DNA of 58,200 bases from Paenimyroides marinum (GTDB taxonomy: Bacteria > Bacteroidota > Bacteroidia > Flavobacteriales > Flavobacteriaceae), in NCBI RefSeq assembly GCF_900108395.1, contig NZ_FNXE01000018.1, positions 1 through 58,200 on the forward strand, read 5' to 3'. Every line of letters begins with the position of its first letter. Within the stretch, counting starts at the first letter, position 1. Below are positions 35,035 through 44,465 of the stretch, piece by piece. A program made the position numbers and the translations under genes. A model generated the notes under the pieces. The model was given only the letters and a program-made list of their open reading frames with translations. It was not told the DNA's origin and did not search any database.

Positions 35035-36120
35035 ATGATAAAGAAAAGTCTTATGTTTTTAAGCTTAACTGTAGCTTTTTTACATATAGGTTGCCAGTCT
35101 AATAAAGAAGAAAAAAACGAAAAAGTTACCCTTTCAGTTACAAGCCCGGTAGTAAAAGATACCGTGATTTTAGAAGATTATGTAGCACAGATACGGTCTA
35201 TAAATCACATTGAACTTCGGGCACAAGAAAAAGGATATTTGCAAAAAATATTTGTTGATGAGGGGCAATTTGTTAAAAAAGGACAATTGTTGTTCAAAAT
35301 TATGCCGAATCTTTATGAAGCAGATGTAAACCGTGCAAAAGCAGAGGTGAATTATGCCGAAATTGAATACAAAAACGCCAAACAACTTTTTGATAATAAT
35401 GTAGTAGCATCTACCGAGCTTGCTATGGCTAAAGCGAAATACGACAAGGCGAAAGCCGAATTGGCAGCAATGAATACCCATTTACAGTTTACCGAAATCA
35501 GAGCTCCTTTTGATGGAATTATTGATCGTTTCCACGTGCGTTTGGGTAGTTTAATTGATGAAGGAGATTTGCTTACTGAATTATCAGACAACAGCAAAAT
35601 GTGGGTTTATTTTAATGTGCCCGAAGCAGAATATTTAGATCAAATGAGCAACAAATCAAAAGATAGTTTATTGCAGGTTGATCTTAAAATGGCAAATGGC
35701 AAAATGTTTGAAAATAAAGGGGTAGTGGAAACCATTGAGGCAGATTTTGATAACGAAACCGGAAACATTGCGTACCGTGCCACGTTCCCTAATCCTAAAG
35801 GATTGTTGCGTTTTGGCGAAACCGGAAACGTTGTTATTACCACTCCGTTAAAAAATGCGGTGCTTATTCCGCAAAAAGCAACCTACGAGGTTTTAGATAA
35901 AAAATATGTCTTCGTTGTAACAAAAGACAATACTGTTAAAGCACGCGAAGTAAAAATCGCGGCTGAAATTCCGCATATTTATGTTATTGCATCCGGATTG
36001 AAAAAAGAAGACAAAATTCTTTTAGACGGTTTGCGATTGGTTAAAGAAAACGACAAAATATCTTACAAATTCATCACTCCGGAAAAGGCAATGTCGAGTC
36101 TTGAACTTTATGCAGAATAA
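35035..36120 (+). CDS. RND efflux adaptor lipoprotein (AcrA-like)
   Basis: A 361-residue membrane fusion protein anchored as a lipoprotein. The lipobox ends at C20 (LHIGCQSN). The two lipoyl half-motifs (AQEKGYLQKIFVDEGQFVKKGQLLF and IRAPFDGIIDRFHVRLGSLI) flank an alpha-hairpin (about 105-165). The frame is open 57 bases further upstream, but only the ATG at 35035 places the signal peptide correctly. It precedes the HAE1 pump by 15 bp. Confidence 0.93.
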   Translation: MIKKSLMFLSLTVAFLHIGCQSNKEEKNEKVTLSVTSPVVKDTVILEDYVAQIRSINHIELRAQEKGYLQKIFVDEGQFVKKGQLLFKIMPNLYEADVNRAKAEVNYAEIEYKNAKQLFDNNVVASTELAMAKAKYDKAKAELAAMNTHLQFTEIRAPFDGIIDRFHVRLGSLIDEGDLLTELSDNSKMWVYFNVPEAEYLDQMSNKSKDSLLQVDLKMANGKMFENKGVVETIEADFDNETGNIAYRATFPNPKGLLRFGETGNVVITTPLKNAVLIPQKATYEVLDKKYVFVVTKDNTVKAREVKIAAEIPHIYVIASGLKKEDKILLDGLRLVKENDKISYKFITPEKAMSSLELYAE

Positions 36121-36135
36121 TTAAAACAGTAAAAT

Positions 36136-39100
36136 ATGTTTAAAAAAGTTATACACAGACCGGTATTCGCCATTGTAATATCGATCGTAATCCTCTTTGT
36201 GGGATCATTGGCAATTAAACAGTTGCCCACCTCACAGTTTCCGCAGATTGCACCAACCACAGTAAGCGTTTTTATTGCTTATCCGGGTGCAAGTGCCGAT
36301 GTATTGGTAAAATCATCATTGATTACTTTAGAAAATGCCATTAATGGTGTACAGGGAATGCGGTACATTGCTACCGATGCCACAAGTGCCGGCGAAGCCA
36401 CACTGAATGTTATTTTTGAACCGGGAACCGACCCCAACGAAGCTGTGGTACTGGTCAAAACGCGGGTAGATCAGGTGATGCCTTTATTGCCCGAACTGGT
36501 TCAGAAAGAAGGGGTTATTGTAACGCCTATCCAGCCAAGTATGTTGATGTATGTGAACCTGTACAGCAAAAATAAAAGTATGGACGAAAAATTTCTGTAC
36601 AATTACGCAACCGTAAATATCATTCCTGAAATCAACCGGGTGACAGGTATTGCACAGGCAAAAATTCTGGGAAGCCGTCGGTATGCTATGCGTGTTTGGC
36701 TGAACCCTGAGCGCATGCGTGCTTACAACGTTTCTGTTGATGAGGTTATGAATGCCATTGGCGAACAAAGCATCATTGGTCGTCCAGGAAGAATTGGGCA
36801 AAGTTCCGGTATCGCAGCACAATCGTTAGAATATGTACTTACTTATAAAGGACAATACAATACGCCCGAAGAATACGAAGCGATTATTATCCGTGCCAAT
36901 TCAAAAGGAGAAAGCATCAAGTTAAAAGACATTGCTAAGGTTGAATTAGGGAGTGAATTTTTTGATATATATTCTAATTTAGATGGCGATCCGGCTGCTT
37001 CGATCATGTTGAAACAAAATTACGGAAGTAATGCCAACGAAGTAATTGAGCAGGTTAAATTGAAATTAGAGGAAATGAAACAAAATTTTCCTCCGGGTGT
37101 TGATTATAAAATAAGTTACGATGTATCTCAATTTTTAGATGCGTCTATTGAACAGGTAATTCACACTTTGCGCGATGCATTTATCCTTGTAGCCGTAGTG
37201 GTTTTCCTTTTCTTGGGCGATTGGCGTTCTACGCTGATTCCTATTATTGCCGTACCGGTTTCACTGATCGGAGCGTTCTTTGTAATTCAGCTTTTTGGTA
37301 TGTCTATCAACTTGGTAACATTATTTGCATTGGTATTGGCAATTGGTATTGTGGTCGATGATGCAATTGTTGTTGTAGAAGCAGTTCACGCCAAAATGGA
37401 AGAAAAGCATTGTTCGCCTTATAAAGCGGTTAAAGAAGTAATGGGCGAAATCAGCGGAGCCATTATAGCAATTACAATGGTAATGGTTTCTGTGTTTTTA
37501 CCCATTTCGTTTATGACCGGGCCTGTAGGTACATTCTACCGCCAGTTTTCTATTACCATGGCAAGCTCTATTGTAATTTCGGCTGTAATTGCCCTTACAT
37601 TAACTCCGGTGTTATGTGCCATCTTGCTGAAAAATACTCACGGCCAACCTAAAAAAGTAAACTTAATTACGCGTTTTATCGATGCTTTTAACCGTGGGTT
37701 TGATAAATTAACGGGGAAATATGCTGGTATTTTAAGAAAAATTGTCAGCAGAAAATCAGTAACGTGGGCAATTTTATTGATTTTTTGTGCCGGAATTTAT
37801 GTAGAGAACCAGTTTTTACCGGGCGGATTTATTCCAAGTGAAGACCAAGGAACCATTTATGCCATTATTCAAACCCCACCGGGATCAACATTAGAACAGA
37901 CCAATCAGGTAGCACGTAAGCTGCAAGAAATCTGTAAAAAAGTCGATGGTGTAGAATCAGTTTCTTCTTTGGCTGGATATGAGATCATGACCGAAGGTCG
38001 TGGTTCTAATGCCGGAACGTGTTTAATCAACCTTAAAAGTTGGGGCGATCGCGAACATTCGGTAACAGAAATAATGGAGGAGCTGGAAGGAAAAACCAAA
38101 GGATTGGGTGCGGTGATTGAATTTTTTGAACCACCTGCAATTCCCGGATTTGGTTCATCGGGCGGATTTTCGATGCGTTTACTTGATCAGAACACCACAA
38201 CCGATTACCACGAATTCGATAAAATCAACAAAGAATTTATTACCAATTTAAGCAAGCGAAAAGAGCTTACCGGTGTGTTTACTTTTTTTGCAGCCAATTA
38301 CCCACAATACGAATTAGAATTTGACAACAATGCTGCCATGCAAAAAGGTGTTTCAATTGGTAAGGCAATGGAAAATCTTAATATTTTAATTGGTAGTACG
38401 TATGAGCAAGGGTTTATCCGTTTTGGACAATTCTTTAAAGTTTATGTACAATCATCGCCCGAATTCAGAAGTTTACCGTCGGATATTTTAAATCTGTATG
38501 TAAAAAACGATCATGGCGAAATGGTTCCTTATTCCTCTTTTATGAAATTGAAAAAGACACAGGGACCTAACGAAATTACACGTTACAATATGTACAATTC
38601 GGCATCAATTCGCGGGCTTCCGGCACCGGGATACACCACCGCCGATGCCATTCAGGCAATTAACGAAACAGCTTTGAAAACATTACCGCACGGTTACAAG
38701 ATTGCTTGGGAAGGATTGTCTTTTGACGAAGCTCAAAGAGGAAATGAAGCTTTGTATGTATTTGGCGTTGTGTTAATCTTTGTTTACCTGGTATTGGCAG
38801 CACAATACGAAAGTTTTATTTTGCCGTTAGCCGTGATTTTATCGTTGCCTGTCGGGGTTTTTGGATCGTTTTTTATGCTGAAAGCAATGGGCTTGGCAAA
38901 TGATATTTATGCGCAGGTGGGATTGATCATGTTGATTGGATTGCTCGGTAAAAATGCAGTATTGATTGTAGAATATGCCGTGCAGAAAAGGCAAAAAGGA
39001 GCTACCATTTTAGATGCAGCAATTGAAGCGGCTACTGTTCGTTTTCGTCCCATTTTAATGACATCTTTTGCTTTTATTGCCGGGTTGATTCCGCTGATTT

Positions 39101-39288
39101 TCGCAAGAGGGGCAGGAGCCATCGGTAATCATACAATTGGTGCATCGGCACTTGGCGGAATGCTCTTTGGAACACTGTTCGGAGTACTTATTATTCCGGG
39201 ATTGTATTACATTTTTGCTAAACTGGCAGATGGCAGAAAAATGATTAAAAACGAAAACGAAAGTCCATTAACAAAAGACCTTTATTAA
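36136..39288 (+). CDS. RND multidrug efflux transporter (AcrB/HAE1 type)
   Basis: A 1050-residue inner-membrane pump. The N-terminus FKKVIHRPVFAIVISIVILFVG and the helix-4 motif GIVVDDAIVVVEAVHAKMEE with the two proton-relay aspartates are typical of HAE1, as is GKNAVLIVEYA in helix 10. A flexible loop-like segment with FGSSGGF lies in the porter domain. It pairs with the adaptor 15 bases upstream and the OprM-like channel two bases downstream. The family exports hydrophobic drugs; the actual substrates are unknown. Confidence 0.96.
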   Translation: MFKKVIHRPVFAIVISIVILFVGSLAIKQLPTSQFPQIAPTTVSVFIAYPGASADVLVKSSLITLENAINGVQGMRYIATDATSAGEATLNVIFEPGTDPNEAVVLVKTRVDQVMPLLPELVQKEGVIVTPIQPSMLMYVNLYSKNKSMDEKFLYNYATVNIIPEINRVTGIAQAKILGSRRYAMRVWLNPERMRAYNVSVDEVMNAIGEQSIIGRPGRIGQSSGIAAQSLEYVLTYKGQYNTPEEYEAIIIRANSKGESIKLKDIAKVELGSEFFDIYSNLDGDPAASIMLKQNYGSNANEVIEQVKLKLEEMKQNFPPGVDYKISYDVSQFLDASIEQVIHTLRDAFILVAVVVFLFLGDWRSTLIPIIAVPVSLIGAFFVIQLFGMSINLVTLFALVLAIGIVVDDAIVVVEAVHAKMEEKHCSPYKAVKEVMGEISGAIIAITMVMVSVFLPISFMTGPVGTFYRQFSITMASSIVISAVIALTLTPVLCAILLKNTHGQPKKVNLITRFIDAFNRGFDKLTGKYAGILRKIVSRKSVTWAILLIFCAGIYVENQFLPGGFIPSEDQGTIYAIIQTPPGSTLEQTNQVARKLQEICKKVDGVESVSSLAGYEIMTEGRGSNAGTCLINLKSWGDREHSVTEIMEELEGKTKGLGAVIEFFEPPAIPGFGSSGGFSMRLLDQNTTTDYHEFDKINKEFITNLSKRKELTGVFTFFAANYPQYELEFDNNAAMQKGVSIGKAMENLNILIGSTYEQGFIRFGQFFKVYVQSSPEFRSLPSDILNLYVKNDHGEMVPYSSFMKLKKTQGPNEITRYNMYNSASIRGLPAPGYTTADAIQAINETALKTLPHGYKIAWEGLSFDEAQRGNEALYVFGVVLIFVYLVLAAQYESFILPLAVILSLPVGVFGSFFMLKAMGLANDIYAQVGLIMLIGLLGKNAVLIVEYAVQKRQKGATILDAAIEAATVRFRPILMTSFAFIAGLIPLIFARGAGAIGNHTIGASALGGMLFGTLFGVLIIPGLYYIFAKLADGRKMIKNENESPLTKDLY

Positions 39289-39290
39289 TT

Positions 39291-40724
39291 ATGAATAAGC
39301 AAAGAATATATAAGTACGGGGGTATTGCCTGCGTGCTTTTAACCTTGGCGGCTTGTAAATCAATCAATATAGAAGAGCGGGCAGAAAACCGTTCTGTGCC
39401 AGATAATTTTGGTACGGTACAAAGCGATACCATCAATTCGGGAAAAATAAACTGGAAAGATTATTTTGCTGATATTCCTCTGCAAAACTTGATTGAAACC
39501 GCATTACAAAATAACCAGGAGCTGAATATTATATTGCAGGAAATCGAAATTTCTAAAAACGAGATCCGTGCAAGAAAAGGTGAGTATCTTCCATCGGTTG
39601 GTTTAAAAGTGGGCGGCGGCGTAGATAAAATTGCCCGTTACACAAACATTGGGGCTATGGAAGCTACTACCGATATTAAACCCGGAAAAGAAATGCCCGA
39701 ACCATTGGGCGATTTGATGATAGGGGCATATGCAGATTGGGAAGTGGATATTTGGGGCAGATTGCACAATGCTAAAAAAGCGGCTGTAGATCGTTACCTG
39801 GCAACGGTGGAAGGACAAAATTTTATGAAAACCAATCTGATTGCAGAAATTGCACAATCGTATTACGAATTGCTGGCATTGGATAATGAACTGGAAATTG
39901 TTCAGCAAAACATTCAAATTCAAAACAGTGCGTTGGATATTGTTAAGATACTGAAACAATCGGCACGTACTAATGAACTGGCTGTAAAACGATTTCAGGC
40001 ACAGGTTTTAAAAACCACCGGGTTACAATATGAAATCCAACAGAAAATTACAGAAACCGAGAACAGAATCAACTTTTTGGTAGGACGTTTTCCGCAACAC
40101 GTAGAACGCAGCCATCAAGGATTTGTTGATTTGGTTCCGCAAACTGTTTATACGGGAATTCCTTCAGACCTTTTGGCAAACCGCCCGGACATCAAACAAG
40201 CTGAATTGGAATTGGCAGCGTCAAAATTAGATATTAAATCAGCAAAGGCTCGTTTTTATCCATCATTGGGTATTACGGCAGGTATTGGTTATCAGGCATT
40301 CAACCCAAGCTATATTTTTAAACCACAATCTTTGTTGTATTCATTGGCGGGTGATTTGGTAACGCCGCTTGTAAACAGAAATGCCATTAAAGCAGCGTAT
40401 TACAATGCAAATGCAAAACAAATTCAGGCGGTTTATGAGTACGAGCAAACCATTTTAACTGCATATATCGAAGTAGCAAACAATTTGTCTAAAATCAGTA
40501 ACCTTCAAAAAAGTTACGATTTAAAGTCGCAGGAAGTTGATGCTTTAACGCAGTCTATCGGTATTTCAAACGATTTGTTTAAATCGGCCCGGGCAGATTA
40601 TATGGAAGTTTTGTTGACACAACGCGAAGCATTGGAAGCAAAATTTGAATTGATTGAAACAAAAATGCAACAGCTTAACGCCACGGTGTCTGTTTATAAA
40701 GCTCTGGGCGGCGGCTGGAATTAA
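39291..40724 (+). CDS. OprM/NodT-family outer-membrane efflux lipoprotein
   Basis: A 477-residue outer-membrane factor. The lipobox ends at C22 (LTLAACKSIN). Two OEP domains include the family segments GAYADWEVDIWGRL and DLLANRPDIKQAELELAASKLDIKSAKARFYPSL. It is the last gene of the exported protein / adaptor / pump / channel operon and is followed by a strong terminator. Together the three pump genes form a complete tripartite efflux system. Confidence 0.95.
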   Translation: MNKQRIYKYGGIACVLLTLAACKSINIEERAENRSVPDNFGTVQSDTINSGKINWKDYFADIPLQNLIETALQNNQELNIILQEIEISKNEIRARKGEYLPSVGLKVGGGVDKIARYTNIGAMEATTDIKPGKEMPEPLGDLMIGAYADWEVDIWGRLHNAKKAAVDRYLATVEGQNFMKTNLIAEIAQSYYELLALDNELEIVQQNIQIQNSALDIVKILKQSARTNELAVKRFQAQVLKTTGLQYEIQQKITETENRINFLVGRFPQHVERSHQGFVDLVPQTVYTGIPSDLLANRPDIKQAELELAASKLDIKSAKARFYPSLGITAGIGYQAFNPSYIFKPQSLLYSLAGDLVTPLVNRNAIKAAYYNANAKQIQAVYEYEQTILTAYIEVANNLSKISNLQKSYDLKSQEVDALTQSIGISNDLFKSARADYMEVLLTQREALEAKFELIETKMQQLNATVSVYKALGGGWN

Positions 40725-40748
40725 TAAGGTTTTATTTTATTGTTATGT

Positions 40749-40782
40749 AAAAAGGCTGTTTCAAAAACGAAACAGCCTTTTT
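40749..40782 (+). terminator. Terminator of the second efflux operon
   Basis: AAAAAGGCTGTTTC (40749-40762) and GAAACAGCCTTTTT (40769-40782) form a perfect 14-bp stem with a six-base loop and end in a T run. Confidence 0.9.
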
Positions 40783-40889
40783 GGTTATTGTTTTTTATGC
40801 TTGGGTATAGCCTTTAAGAGATGTTTTTAGAGATGAAACGATTGTTAATCAGATGATTATTTTTTTATTTAACTTTTTATTAACAATGT

Positions 40890-40916
40890 TTAACTTTTTT
40901 TTTTTTTGTAATTTTA
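40890..40916 (+). promoter_or_regulatory. Possible promoter with a 13-T tract in its spacer
   Basis: TTA (40890-40892) and TAATTTTA (40909-40916; seven of eight consensus positions) are separated by a spacer that is mostly an uninterrupted run of 13 T (40895-40907). The lipoprotein gene starts 54 bases later. A change in tract length would change promoter spacing. Confidence 0.35.
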
Positions 40917-40970
40917 TCTCAGTTAGCTAACAAAAAACAAATTATTAATTTATTTAAATTCGTAAATATT

Positions 40971-41627
40971 ATGAAAAAAATCAAAATTTTTGCATTAGGA
41001 ATTATTGGTGCAACACTAATAACAACAGGGTTATATTCTTGTAGTAATGAAGAAGTAAATAACCCGCAACAAGAAAACACAGAGCAAAACACAAACTTAC
41101 AAAGCAAACCCGCTACAACAGCAGGCGATGGTTATGTGTATGCTTTAGATTTTTATGGTACAGATATTAGTCTGGGAAGATCTGTTGATTTGGTAGATCC
41201 TGACACAAGTGAAGGAGTAACTGTTACCGAGGTAACTGTTGACGGAGATACACGGGCACGTGGATACATTGTTAATAAAGTTGAAAATAACGACTTTTTA
41301 TACTTTTTAGACGTTGATAGGGATACCGATATTTTGACAACATTTGAGGAAACTACAGATGAAGTACTTACATTTAACAATCTTTTAGAATCCCCGGATT
41401 ATTTAGATACCGATAAATTTGATTTTATTGAATATTCTCAAGACTATATGACTACATCCGGTGATTGTGGATTTTGGAAAAAAGTTTGGGGGAAGTGTAC
41501 TTTTTATGGAAATATTAACCCCATAGGTAATGGATTATGTAGTCAAACCAGTACTACTGTTACTTATAGATTAGGTAAAATTGCAAATACAGAGCCAAAT
41601 CATAATACTTTTCCTTGTCCTGAATAG
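40971..41627 (+). CDS. Hypothetical lipoprotein with a cysteine-bearing tail
   Basis: A 218-residue protein exported as a lipoprotein: the lipobox ends at C24 (GLYSCSNEE), followed by a Gln/Asn/Glu-rich linker. Residues about 60-150 are acidic and beta-rich (many D, T and V). The last 60 residues contain four cysteines (GDCGFW, WGKCTF, GLCSQT, FPCPE at the end). No domain is recognised. It is followed by a 19-bp perfect hairpin and then by another exported protein gene, with which it may form a unit. Confidence 0.75.
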   Translation: MKKIKIFALGIIGATLITTGLYSCSNEEVNNPQQENTEQNTNLQSKPATTAGDGYVYALDFYGTDISLGRSVDLVDPDTSEGVTVTEVTVDGDTRARGYIVNKVENNDFLYFLDVDRDTDILTTFEETTDEVLTFNNLLESPDYLDTDKFDFIEYSQDYMTTSGDCGFWKKVWGKCTFYGNINPIGNGLCSQTSTTVTYRLGKIANTEPNHNTFPCPE

Positions 41628-41635
41628 CAAAACTT

Positions 41636-41676
41636 GTTAGGAACAAAAATTCTTTTAAAGAATTTTTGTTCCTAAC
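41636..41676. repeat. Perfect 19-bp hairpin between two surface-protein genes
   Basis: The left arm (41636-41654, starting GTTAGGAACAAA) and right arm (41658-41676, ending TTTGTTCCTAAC) are exact complements around a three-base loop. No T run follows outside the stem, though the right arm contains T5. It could be a terminator, an RNA processing site or a remnant of a palindromic element. Confidence 0.65.
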
Positions 41677-41699
41677 TCAAATTTATAAATCTATCAAGT

Positions 41700-42578
41700 A
41701 TGAATATTACTAACAAGTTTTGTTTTATTGTGTTAATAACTTTATTTCAGTTAAAAAGTTTTTCGCAACATACAATTAAAGGAGTAATAATTTCAGAAAA
41801 TGAATGTGTGCCTTACGCATTAATTTATTCAAATGTGTTAGAACGTCCTGTATATTCTGACTCTTTAGGAAATTTTGAATTAAAAAACATACAGGTCAAT
41901 GATTCTGTTACCATTAAAAGTATAGGATACGAAGAACAAAGCGTTAAGATAACAGATGTTAATACTCCTGTAAAAATTGAATTAAAAAAGGCAGATATTT
42001 TATTAGAAGAAATTGTAATAGATGTTGTAAATTCTGTTTGGGAAAAACTTTTTAAAAAACCTAAACCTCATTTATGGTCTTCAATTGTCCCTGCAATGGA
42101 AGGGTTTTCTACGATAACAAAGTATAAGGCTACTGACAATATCAAATTTAACGGTATATGCTTTATTGCTAAAAATAACGGACAATATCTAACCAAAAGA
42201 TTAAGACCTCTTGTTTTTAAGAAAACGATTGACCCGGCTTCTTCCTTAATTGAATCGCAAGTAGAGGTTTTTAATATTCCAAAAAACAATACAGGCAAAG
42301 CAAACAATAAGGATTATAGAGTAGAATTTGTATTCAACAATATTATTGAAATTAAAAGAGGAGAAGAAATTTATATTGGGGTAGAATTTGTTCCTAACGA
42401 TTTAAACAACATCAATGTTGATGATGACATTATGTTTGCTGCTGTAAAAGAAATAGATAACCCAAATTTAGATACAAAGTTATATTCTTTTTTATTTAAT
42501 GATGCTTTTAGGAGTAATTATAAAAAGGAAGTACCTTTAAAAGGAGATTTATACTTTGAATTAAAAGTTGTAAAATAA
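41700..42578 (+). CDS. Exported protein with N-terminal CarboxypepD_reg-like domain
   Basis: A 292-residue protein. A signal peptide (FCFIVLITLFQLKSFSQ) is followed by a CarboxypepD_reg-like beta-sandwich of about 80 residues (IKGVIISENECVPYALIYSN ... SDSLGNFELKNIQVNDSVTIKSIGYEEQ), as found at the start of SusC-type receptors, but no plug or barrel follows. The remaining 190 residues are unrecognised. It may be a periplasmic or surface accessory protein. It shares orientation with the lipoprotein 73 bp upstream and ends in a clear terminator. Confidence 0.78.
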   Translation: MNITNKFCFIVLITLFQLKSFSQHTIKGVIISENECVPYALIYSNVLERPVYSDSLGNFELKNIQVNDSVTIKSIGYEEQSVKITDVNTPVKIELKKADILLEEIVIDVVNSVWEKLFKKPKPHLWSSIVPAMEGFSTITKYKATDNIKFNGICFIAKNNGQYLTKRLRPLVFKKTIDPASSLIESQVEVFNIPKNNTGKANNKDYRVEFVFNNIIEIKRGEEIYIGVEFVPNDLNNINVDDDIMFAAVKEIDNPNLDTKLYSFLFNDAFRSNYKKEVPLKGDLYFELKVVK

Positions 42579-42608
42579 ACCCCTTAATTCTTTTAATTAA
42601 GGGGTTTT
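42579..42608. terminator. Terminator between convergent genes
   Basis: ACCCCTTAATT (42579-42589) and AATTAAGGGGT (42595-42605) form a perfect 11-bp stem with a five-base loop and a T-rich tail. It begins right after the upstream stop codon and also lies downstream of the convergent hmuS. Confidence 0.85.
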
Positions 42609-42642
42609 ATGTAAATGAGATTTGCTTTATAATTTTAGAGCA

Positions 42643-43680
42643 TTACCCCAATTTCTCAACAATTTCTCGCCAGGCATCTAATTCCGGAATTCCCGGTTTG
42701 CGTTTTCCAAAGAACTGAACAATGATGTCGCCCATTTCGTTAAACACTTCAATTGCTGTAACAATACCATCTTCGGTAGGTTTGCGAACAATCCATGTTT
42801 GAGCAATTTTACTCATATCCAAGTGCATATTAAAATCGGGATCCATAATGTTGTACCATTCCTGGTGCCACATTGTTTTACGGATTCTGCCTGTGTGAAT
42901 TTGAATATTTCCTTTATTACCCGTGAAAACCATAATAGGTGTTTTTTCTTTTACAGCTTCTTCTAACATAGTTACAATGGCATCTTTAGAAATCTGCTTA
43001 GCGTAATAATCATCAGGAGCCAGTCGCAATGCTTGCGTGCGGGTTACATCAAAATTACGAAGCATCATAAAAAAGTCGTGTGTATCTTTTAAATCCAGCC
43101 ATGCTTGTTTAAAGCCTTCCACATCAATTTCGTTATCCGGCTTTTCGTCTAAATTTAACTCGTAAGCTTCCGATGTTTCAAACGGTTGCTGGTTTTCGTT
43201 TTTATATTTTTCAACCAAAGTTTCAAAAGCAGCTTCATTGCTGTCAGGGGTTAAAAATATTTTGTGAATAGCCTCGCCGTCTTTGCCAAAAAACTGAATG
43301 CTTTTAGAAATTCCGCGTGCGTTTTCCTCAACAACTACAAAAACTTTTTTCCAGTGCGATAAGAAAATACGCATATCAATGTCTTCGCCCACAAACAAAC
43401 CGGCGTGCGGGTTTGAGAAGTCGCCGTTTAAGTAAACACCTTTTCGTTCATGTACACATTCTTCGTTGCGGGTTAACGCCATAACTCTGCCTAAGGACTC
43501 AATCTCTGATAAAATTTCTTTAAATTCAGGACGAAGGCGTGTTACTCCATTTCCAATTTTTGTAGCCAAAAGTTCCATTTCGCTGACACCTAATTTTTGT
43601 GCCGCGTTCCGTATTCTTAAATGTGGTTGCTCTGTTTTAAGCGCGTCCCACTGTGCTTTTAAATCTATTGTTGTATCCAT
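42643..43680 (-). CDS. hmuS: HemS/HmuS-family hemin-degrading factor
   Basis: A 345-residue cytoplasmic heme-binding protein. It consists of two similar halves, each ending in a segment like SIQFFGKDGEAIHKIFLT (first) and DIIVQFFGKRKPG (second), as in HemS/HmuS/ChuS. The second half contains GNIQIHTGRI, the kind of segment that holds the proximal histidine in this family, though I cannot verify the residue. It is the last gene of hmuTUVS, eleven bases after hmuV. It releases iron from, or traffics, imported heme. Confidence 0.92.
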   Translation of the reverse strand: MDTTIDLKAQWDALKTEQPHLRIRNAAQKLGVSEMELLATKIGNGVTRLRPEFKEILSEIESLGRVMALTRNEECVHERKGVYLNGDFSNPHAGLFVGEDIDMRIFLSHWKKVFVVVEENARGISKSIQFFGKDGEAIHKIFLTPDSNEAAFETLVEKYKNENQQPFETSEAYELNLDEKPDNEIDVEGFKQAWLDLKDTHDFFMMLRNFDVTRTQALRLAPDDYYAKQISKDAIVTMLEEAVKEKTPIMVFTGNKGNIQIHTGRIRKTMWHQEWYNIMDPDFNMHLDMSKIAQTWIVRKPTEDGIVTAIEVFNEMGDIIVQFFGKRKPGIPELDAWREIVEKLG

Positions 43681-43691
43681 AATTGATTAAT

Positions 43692-44465
43692 TTATCCGAA
43701 TAATATAATTGGTTGATTGGTAACGGGGTGCTGATGTAAGATACAAGGATATTGATAAACGCGTGAAATACGCTCTTGCGTAAGTACTTTTTGAGGTTCA
43801 TCAAATAGCTCAATTGTCCCTTTATTCAGCAAAATAAGGCGGTCTGCAAATTGCGAGGCAATGTTTAAATCGTGCAGAACCACCAAAGCAGTATTGTTTT
43901 TATTAGTGAATTCTTTTATCAGATGCAGTGTTTTGAACTGATGTGCTACATCAAGGTTGTTCAAGGGTTCATCTAACAAAAGCAATTTATTTTCAATGGT
44001 ATTTTCTAATTGGGTAAACACGCGGGCAAGGTGCAAACGCTGTTTTTCTCCGCCAGAAAGTTGCTCGTATTCCCGGTCGATTAAATGCTGGGTTTCTGTT
44101 TTTTGCATCCAGTTCTGAACGATTTCTTTGTCGCTTATATCGGCATCGTTTTTAAAATACGGATACCGGCCCATTAGTACAATTTCATCGTTTTTTAAAT
44201 TGATTTCAGCCGATTGATGTTGCGAGAACTTCGCCCGGTGCAACGGAATTTCGTCTTTTTTATAGCTCTTGATATCTTTGTTTTTAAAAGAAAATTGTTT
44301 TGCCTGATATGGAATTTCAGATCCCAAACAACTTAAAAAAGTAGATTTGCCGGCACCATTTGGCCCCACAATAGCAATTAATTCGCCTTTTTTTATTTCG
44401 ATGTCAATGGTTTTTAAAAGAAAACGGTCTTTAACCCTGAAGTTTAAATCGTGAATTTGTATCAT
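43692..44465 (-). CDS. hmuV: Heme ABC transporter ATP-binding protein
   Basis: A 257-residue ATPase. Walker A is GPNGAGKST (34-42), the signature LSGGEKQRLHLARVF is typical of FecE/HmuV proteins, and Walker B KLLLLDEPLNNLD and the H-loop LVVLHDLN are intact. It overlaps hmuU by four bases (ATGA). It powers import of heme across the inner membrane with HmuU and HmuT. Confidence 0.95.
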   Translation of the reverse strand: MIQIHDLNFRVKDRFLLKTIDIEIKKGELIAIVGPNGAGKSTFLSCLGSEIPYQAKQFSFKNKDIKSYKKDEIPLHRAKFSQHQSAEINLKNDEIVLMGRYPYFKNDADISDKEIVQNWMQKTETQHLIDREYEQLSGGEKQRLHLARVFTQLENTIENKLLLLDEPLNNLDVAHQFKTLHLIKEFTNKNNTALVVLHDLNIASQFADRLILLNKGTIELFDEPQKVLTQERISRVYQYPCILHQHPVTNQPIILFG

